The notes beneath the pieces are model-generated. The model was not told the origin of the DNA. It worked only from the letters and a program-made list of their open reading frames with translations, and did not search any database. A stretch of 64,000 nt of DNA from Candidatus Bathyarchaeota archaeon (GTDB lineage Archaea; Thermoproteota; CALKCG01; B24): positions 62,001 through 126,000 of the forward strand of contig JAGTQM010000001.1 in NCBI GenBank assembly GCA_018396755.1, read 5' to 3'. This document shows, piece by piece, positions 59,489 to 64,000 of the stretch. The position numbers and the translations under genes are program-made. How positions within the stretch are numbered: the stretch's first letter is position 1; every line of letters begins with the position of its first letter.

Positions 59489-60316
59489 TTGAAAATCTAC
59501 CAGATAACTCCAGCCTACGATTTTAAGCTTCCAATAGTAGCAGACATTGCGAAACCAGAATTATTTGAAGAAAAACAGCTATCTGAAGTCTTAAATGTTG
59601 AAGTTTACGAGGGAAATAGAAGAAAACGTTTTGGAGAATTATTTAAAGTGAAAGAAGCTGGAGAAGCCGAAGAAACTACGCTTGAATTTATCGGAGACTT
59701 TTCCAAAGTTAGGAGAATAGGCAGGAGAATGAGCCGTGGGATAATACGGGTTAAAGGAACAGCGGGTATAGCATTTGGAGAAGCTATGAAGGGCGGTAGA
59801 ATTATAATAGAGGGTTTAGCAGGACCATGGCTGGGAGCTAAGATGAGAGGAGGATCTATAGAAGTCTACGGTGATGCTGAAGGCTTTCTAGGAGGAGCTT
59901 ACAGAGGTGAAAATATCGGCATGAGAGGAGGGTCTATAGTAGTTCATGGTAAAGCTGGTTGGAATGTGGGTTATAAGATGAAAAATGGATTAATCGTTGT
60001 TGAAAGCGATATCGGTGGTTTTCCAGGAGTTCATATGAGCGGTGGAACCGTATACGTGAAAGGAGGATGCGGTAGAGGTGCTGGAGCCTTTATGAAAAAC
60101 GGTAGAATAATCATACTTGGCTATATTCCATCAATCTTAGCAAGCTTCAGCTTTGAAGAGATTAGAGCAAGCATTAGAGTAGAAGCTGAAAGACTAAAGG
60201 GACGCTTCTACACGTTCGTAGGAGACCTAAGTGAGAAAGGTTCTGGAAGACTGTTTGTCAACGCCGACTCCAACAGACATTTATCATTCTATGAGCAGCT
60301 AATAGAAGAACTTTGA
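59489..60316 (+). CDS. fwdC: Formylmethanofuran dehydrogenase subunit C
   Basis: 275 residues with the beta-helix repeat GxxxGxxMxxGxI seen many times, for example KGTAGIAFGEAMKGGRI then LAGPWLGAKMRGGSIEVYG, as in FwdC and the GltB C-terminal domain. It is a structural subunit. I start at TTG 59489 because GGAGGTG lies seven bases upstream; GTG 59480 would have none. No FwdE, F, G or H subunit follows. Confidence 0.9.
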   Translation: MKIYQITPAYDFKLPIVADIAKPELFEEKQLSEVLNVEVYEGNRRKRFGELFKVKEAGEAEETTLEFIGDFSKVRRIGRRMSRGIIRVKGTAGIAFGEAMKGGRIIIEGLAGPWLGAKMRGGSIEVYGDAEGFLGGAYRGENIGMRGGSIVVHGKAGWNVGYKMKNGLIVVESDIGGFPGVHMSGGTVYVKGGCGRGAGAFMKNGRIIILGYIPSILASFSFEEIRASIRVEAERLKGRFYTFVGDLSEKGSGRLFVNADSNRHLSFYEQLIEEL

Positions 60317-60397
60317 TGACATTTATCCCTCCTCTTTTTCAGCAAGAATGATTCTATTATCATGTTATATCACAAGTAGTTATCAGTTATGTAGTGG

Positions 60398-60622
60398 GCG
60401 TCAGTCCGCCCGTCTTACTTCATAGCTTTACGCTCTGTAAATAATCCTGTCTTCATTCGCCAATTGGGTTCATTCTTTACTCTTCTAATTAAGGGTTTCG
60501 GCTATTGCGATATAACCATAACAGATCAACTTACGCCGTCACTTAGAAGCCTCTACAAATCTAAAGCTTATGGGATGATGGAAATAGAGTCGATAGCTAT
60601 TATAGTATTTCTACTATTTTAA
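60398..60622 (+). other. Open frame without start codon
   Basis: From a TAG at about 60395 the + frame stays open for about 75 codons to TAA at 60622, without ATG; it reads WASVRPSYFIALRSVNNPVF, then GFGYCDITITDQLTPSLRSL and so on. It overlaps the 3' end of DUF488 on the other strand by about 20 bases. I cannot name it; it may be a gene remnant. The preceding 60317-60397 holds nothing I can support. Confidence 0.3.
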
Positions 60623-61013
60623 ATCCTTTCTTCTTTAAAACCTCGGCTATGAAACGTCTATGGCAATATCTCTGTTTACGTTCGAGACACATTACACAAA
60701 CCCTTTTCTTAGAGATTTCCCCAATCAATATGTCCAACCCTCTTTTAAAATCACAGGTTTCCATGTATTTTTCAAACCCTCCAGTTCTATACCCTCCCAA
60801 TAGGTCGCCCAACCATAAATAGGCTATGTCTTCACGTTTAAGAAGCTCTATCAGTACATCTTTCCTAAAGGCTTCTACTTTAGATGTGGGGAACCTTCTA
60901 ATATCCACCAGAAGCTCTATACGGTTATCTCTAAGAGAGTCTAGAAAGTCTTTAGGTTTCCTATTGCCATATCCTATAAACCATACTTCCTTCTCTAGAC
61001 TCAAACCACTCAT
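60600..61013 (-). CDS. DUF488 family protein
   Basis: 137 residues. VWFIGYGNRKPKDFLDSLRD, LVDIRRFPTSKVEAFRKD and LGDLLGGYR are the DUF488 pattern, and VCVMCLERKQRYCHRRFIA near the end has the conserved Cys-Arg-His cluster, perhaps a metal site. The family is widespread and of unknown function. ATG at 61013. AT-rich DNA upstream. Confidence 0.85.
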   Translation of the reverse strand: MSGLSLEKEVWFIGYGNRKPKDFLDSLRDNRIELLVDIRRFPTSKVEAFRKDVLIELLKREDIAYLWLGDLLGGYRTGGFEKYMETCDFKRGLDILIGEISKKRVCVMCLERKQRYCHRRFIAEVLKKKGFKIVEIL

Positions 61014-61159
61014 AATATTCTTTTTTTAAGGAATATTAATCTCTAATTTGAGGATAATTCTCTCTTAAAATCGAATAAAGCATTGACCAGTTAGAATTCT
61101 CGTTTATAAAGTCCCTAATTAACGTTTATTTACCTCAATGTATTCTTCTACTTGTAGAG

Positions 61160-61600
61160 ATGTCGATAGAATCTGGAAGCCAAATAGTTAAACGTATAAA
61201 GGATGTCTATGATAGAGATAAACAAGGTTGGAGAGTACTTGCAGGTCTTGACAGCGGGGGCAGACTGGATTTTTACATAGCGCATAGAAATGAATTGCTC
61301 TGGAAGCTTAAATCGAAGCCGGTAAACCCCTACAGTTATATAACAGTAGGGACGGAGATACGGGATTTAAACTTTGAAATATTCATGAAGATTTTAGAAG
61401 AGAGTAGACCCTTCGGTTTTCAAGCATTATTCCCTCAAGACGACTTAAGGTCTATACTCATGCTTGGGTTAGGAAAATACACAGTGAAACATAGAACGCC
61501 AATACTTGAATCTGAAAAACCTATAGACGAAGAATTGGCTAAGAAGGTTGAGGAATTCTTCAGTAAAATGTATCCAGAACGTAAAATGGCATATGTTTAA
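61160..61600 (+). CDS. Hypothetical protein
   Basis: 146 residues with well-formed secondary structure (SQIVKRIKDVYDRDKQGWRV at the N-terminus and a C-terminal helix EELAKKVEEFFSKMYPERK). Codon use matches surrounding genes, so it is probably real. I do not recognise it. ATG at 61160. Convergent with a nuclease-like gene whose end is 21 bases away. Confidence 0.55.
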   Translation: MSIESGSQIVKRIKDVYDRDKQGWRVLAGLDSGGRLDFYIAHRNELLWKLKSKPVNPYSYITVGTEIRDLNFEIFMKILEESRPFGFQALFPQDDLRSILMLGLGKYTVKHRTPILESEKPIDEELAKKVEEFFSKMYPERKMAYV

Positions 61601-61621
61601 ACGTAGAGTTTCCCCACCAAT

Positions 61622-62305
61622 TTAGAGTTGTAAGAATCTCAATGAATCGACGTATAGAGTTAATTCTTCAAGAAAATTTCTAAGCTCAGTTACCTTGATG
61701 ACTGGAATTTTATCGTAAATTTTAAACTTAGGTGTGAGTAATGTTACAATGGCTGGTAGAATTCTCCATCCCTTGGATGGTTCAGGTTGAAGCTTTAACC
61801 CTGGTAGAGCCTGTTTTAAAGCTTCAGCTCTCTCAAGTTCTTCTAAAGCTGCTTTTCTAAGAGAAGTCCAGCTTTGTTTTAAAAAATGTTTACAGTTTAA
61901 ACATAATAAAACTGGTTTTTTAATAGCTAGTATGTCTATCTCCCAACGCCGATCCATACTTTTAAATCTGTAATTCCTGTAAACCATATATCCGTACATA
62001 TTTACAATGGCTGCTGTAAAGTCTTCAAACTCTCTCCAATCTAAATATCTAGAAATATAAGATGGATCTGCGGCTAAATTAAGACATAGTATGGCGATTT
62101 GAACCCTGCCATGTTCAGCTATGCTAATGGTGTCATTTTTCACTGTAACGGCGTCTGTGATTTCCATTAAAGCGTCTTTAATGGTTTCAACCGATATTTT
62201 AGTTTCTTCACTGAGTTTGGTTAAGCTATACTCTTCAGACCGTTTAATTCTTAATAGTGTTTTTAAAATTTCACGCTTTACCCAATTTTCCAAACTCTTC
62301 GGCAA
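61622..62305 (-). CDS. HTH plus restriction endonuclease-like protein
   Basis: 227 residues. N-terminal winged-helix region (LLRIKRSEEYSLTKLSEETK in part, about 1-75) and a PD-(D/E)xK-like nuclease core: a Glu in REFEDFTAAIVNMYGY, Asp in RRWEIDILAIKK and the NCKHF motif (xCK in place of the usual E/QxK). This is an Mrr- or archaeal-nuclease-like arrangement. Substrate unknown; not beside a methyltransferase, so not a restriction system. Confidence 0.6.
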   Translation of the reverse strand: MPKSLENWVKREILKTLLRIKRSEEYSLTKLSEETKISVETIKDALMEITDAVTVKNDTISIAEHGRVQIAILCLNLAADPSYISRYLDWREFEDFTAAIVNMYGYMVYRNYRFKSMDRRWEIDILAIKKPVLLCLNCKHFLKQSWTSLRKAALEELERAEALKQALPGLKLQPEPSKGWRILPAIVTLLTPKFKIYDKIPVIKVTELRNFLEELTLYVDSLRFLQL

Positions 62306-62352
62306 TTAAGACATATATGTAGGGACCTTGAAAAATATTTATCGAGACAATT

Positions 62353-62802
62353 ATGAACCTTAATGACCTAGACAAGAAAATTTTAATTTTTCTCCAGAAT
62401 GATGCTAGATTAAGTTTTGTTAAAATAGCTAAACAGCTAGGTGTAAGCGAAGGTACAGTCCACCTACGGGTGAAAAAACTGATTAAAGAAGGCGTCATAA
62501 AAGGCTTTTACACAGTACTAGATCCAGATAAAATTGGGCTGCCAATTAGAGCTTTCATAGGTTTGCAAGCAGACCCGTCGCTGTATGAAAGCATCTTAAA
62601 GAAGCTCAGTGAAATAGATGGAGTATACGGTATTTACGACATAACGGGTGAATTCTCAGCGTTGATAGATGTTAAAGTCGGAAGTAAGAAAGAGCTTACT
62701 GAAGTAATAGACCAAGTTGGTGCCATACCGGGGGTTAAAAACACGGTGACAATGCTTGTTTTAAGAGTTTTAAAGGAAGAGCTTGGAGTAGCTATACGTT
62801 AA
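62353..62802 (+). CDS. Lrp/AsnC-family transcriptional regulator
   Basis: 149 residues. Winged helix (LNDLDKKILIFLQNDARLSF, then KIAKQLGVSEGTVHLRVKKL) and RAM ligand-binding domain (IRAFIGLQADPSLYESIL, GVYGIYDITGEFSALIDVKV). It is a typical 150-residue feast/famine regulator. ATG at 62353. Divergent from the nuclease-like gene; the roughly 50-base gap probably also carries its own operator. Confidence 0.88.
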   Translation: MNLNDLDKKILIFLQNDARLSFVKIAKQLGVSEGTVHLRVKKLIKEGVIKGFYTVLDPDKIGLPIRAFIGLQADPSLYESILKKLSEIDGVYGIYDITGEFSALIDVKVGSKKELTEVIDQVGAIPGVKNTVTMLVLRVLKEELGVAIR

Positions 62803-62825
62803 TCTAACAATAGAACAACTTCAAG

Positions 62826-64000
62826 TCAAGTAATCGTTTTAATTGGTTTAGGTAACCCTCCTAGTCTACGCTTGACTTCACTAGGCCAATCATCTGGGTT
62901 GAAGCCCTTCTGAGCTAGAAACGCAGTAGTCCATCGGGTTACGCCGAAGCCTGAGCAACCAGTCCAGACGTCTCTACTTTTAACTTCTTTAATCTTAAAG
63001 CTTTTTACATACTTATCTCTATGGCATGAGAAGGCTCCTCCAATTTCAAGCCACTCAGAGTTTTCTCTAGAGCCTCTGTAGGGGAGCCAAGCCTCTAAGT
63101 CAAGTGTAGGAATCTTATCGCTACTCGATATGTCTACATACGTTTTAGAAGCTTCATCGCTACTCATGTAGAATGGTGCACCTACAACCATTCTAACTTC
63201 TAAATCAAGCTTTTTATCTGCAAGCTCCATAGACTTCTCAGCCACTTCATCACGTGTTCTAACGGCATCTTCAGGGTTTGACAACCAGACAGCCTCTATC
63301 CTATAGAACTCAATAGTCCTCTCGAGTCCTCTAGTCGCCTTCCCCTCCCACCTCCACGTCCAACCGCTCTTGTCAAATACCTTAACTGGTAGACTGTCTA
63401 AGTTGACAATTTCACCTGAAAAAAACTGGTAAAAGGGTGTGCATTGAGCAGGTTCTAAGACATAGTTCGGACCGCTAAGCTCCTCCTTCAAAGACTCAAG
63501 GTCTAATTCACCTGTAATCGAAAACTTACGTTTAAAGTCTTTTAAAGCCTCTTCCTCCCGTTCAGGTGTGAAAACATAGAGCATACCTTCTGCGAGATTG
63601 TCAAAATAGCCTGGCATTTTAGCCATAACTTGAAGAGGCGTTAATTTAGGAAGCATCCACTCTACAAAACCCATGGGCTTTAAAACGTCGTTTACTATCA
63701 TGTCTGTTATGAGGTTGATTAAAGCAGTCATTGGAGCCGTTAAAATCCACTGCCCTCTTCCCGGGTACCTTTTAATCCAATTAAGCTTTTCAGCCCATTC
63801 CGAAACATTTCCATTAAATTTCTCCTCTTTCATAGGTGAGGCTTTGATTATATACCCCATTGGAACAAGCTTTTCGCCTCTTACTGCTGAAACTATCGTA
63901 AACGTTTTCTCCACAGTAGTAGGCTCTTTCTTTGTTAAAGGCTCAATCTTCTTTAAAACTCGATCTACAACACCTTTTTCTAAGTCTCTGGTGGAGAGTT
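62826..64000 (-). CDS. serS: Seryl-tRNA synthetase, type 2 (methanogenic type), partial
   Basis: About 391 codons visible; the N-terminus lies past 64000 and the frame stays open to the edge. Class II synthetase motifs: PMTALINLITDMIVNDVLKP (motif 1 region), ERTIEFYRIEAVWLSNP in part (motif 2), and GCSGFGVTRW with GGAFSCHRDKYV near the C-terminus. The zinc-binding Cys/Glu set (AQCTPFYQFF, a Glu in the middle, CHRDK) marks the rare SerRS found in methanogens, which differs from the common type in its N-terminal tRNA-binding domain. Only this form is seen here. Confidence 0.9.
   Translation of the reverse strand, partial: LSTRDLEKGVVDRVLKKIEPLTKKEPTTVEKTFTIVSAVRGEKLVPMGYIIKASPMKEEKFNGNVSEWAEKLNWIKRYPGRGQWILTAPMTALINLITDMIVNDVLKPMGFVEWMLPKLTPLQVMAKMPGYFDNLAEGMLYVFTPEREEEALKDFKRKFSITGELDLESLKEELSGPNYVLEPAQCTPFYQFFSGEIVNLDSLPVKVFDKSGWTWRWEGKATRGLERTIEFYRIEAVWLSNPEDAVRTRDEVAEKSMELADKKLDLEVRMVVGAPFYMSSDEASKTYVDISSSDKIPTLDLEAWLPYRGSRENSEWLEIGGAFSCHRDKYVKSFKIKEVKSRDVWTGCSGFGVTRWTTAFLAQKGFNPDDWPSEVKRRLGGLPKPIKTIT

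Overview
This 64 kb window is archaeal. Evidence: B-family DNA polymerase, PolD small subunit, Orc1/Cdc6, aIF2-gamma, aEF-2, diphthine synthase, CTP-type riboflavin kinase, TATA-box promoters and bulge-helix-bulge (BHB) introns. An ESCRT-III/CdvB-like protein, class II HMG-CoA reductase, a formylmethanofuran dehydrogenase cluster and F420H2-dehydrogenase-type subunits point to an anaerobic TACK-group archaeon with a tetrahydromethanopterin/Wood-Ljungdahl branch. Bathyarchaeia is my best guess, but it is an inference, not a demonstration. Genes are tightly packed, with TAATG/GTGA-type overlaps, many TTG/GTG starts and several convergent pairs whose tails overlap.

Layout. 1-1943: complex I-type subunits FpoH (cut by the window edge) and FpoA, divergent from an FpoF/FrhB-type F420 module. 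2002-7256: Lhr-type helicase, then two PhoU/TrkA-C proteins facing an MgtE-like transporter. 7257-10268: alpha/beta hydrolase behind a structured leader, plus small ORFs. 10265-18493: two Gfo/Idh/MocA oxidoreductases, the dphB(DUF357 fusion)-ribL-ribK-nfi operon, translin, Taw1 and an RNA m5C methylase. 18585-22222: PolB and DUF4438. 22327-23161: a small graveyard with a prenyltransferase-repeat remnant and a frameshifted ChrB-like gene. 23285-28950: aIF2-gamma, PIN protein, PhoU regulator, third Gfo oxidoreductase, sugar isomerase and HTH-CBS regulator. 29358-29994: a probable replication origin beside Orc1/Cdc6, then DUF99 and PolD small subunit. 33448-39485: radical SAM enzyme, nicotinamidase, intron-containing tRNA-Arg(GCG), methionine aminopeptidase, DUF1512 and 5S rRNA. 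39636-45692: HD protein, cis-prenyltransferase, SAM hydrolase, CdvB, coiled-coil protein, DUF373 and a purine nucleoside phosphorylase. 45709-47230: MarC remnant and a TnpB-only insertion element. 47286-54521: Xaa-Pro peptidase, double-SIS protein, EF-2, VapBC and a decayed membrane-protein gene. 54730-60316: HMG-CoA reductase and fwdDBAC. 60398-64000: DUF488, a nuclease-like protein, an Lrp regulator and a rare type-2 seryl-tRNA synthetase.

Main discovery. The EF-2 gene has a good promoter, SD and conserved N-terminus, but its frame is broken after 23 codons. A 31-nt segment at 51869-51899 explains this exactly. Its flanks form UUCG/CGAA separating two AAA bulges, with a 9-bp inner stem. Cutting after the second base of each bulge restores the canonical residues [16 protein letters not shown]. 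The segment is therefore a BHB-type mRNA intron, with the same geometry as the 15-nt intron in the tRNA-Arg gene here. Also notable: two or three genes have no ATG/GTG/TTG start (Orc1 has a well-placed CTG), and four decayed genes contain in-frame stops, frameshifts or an internal deletion.
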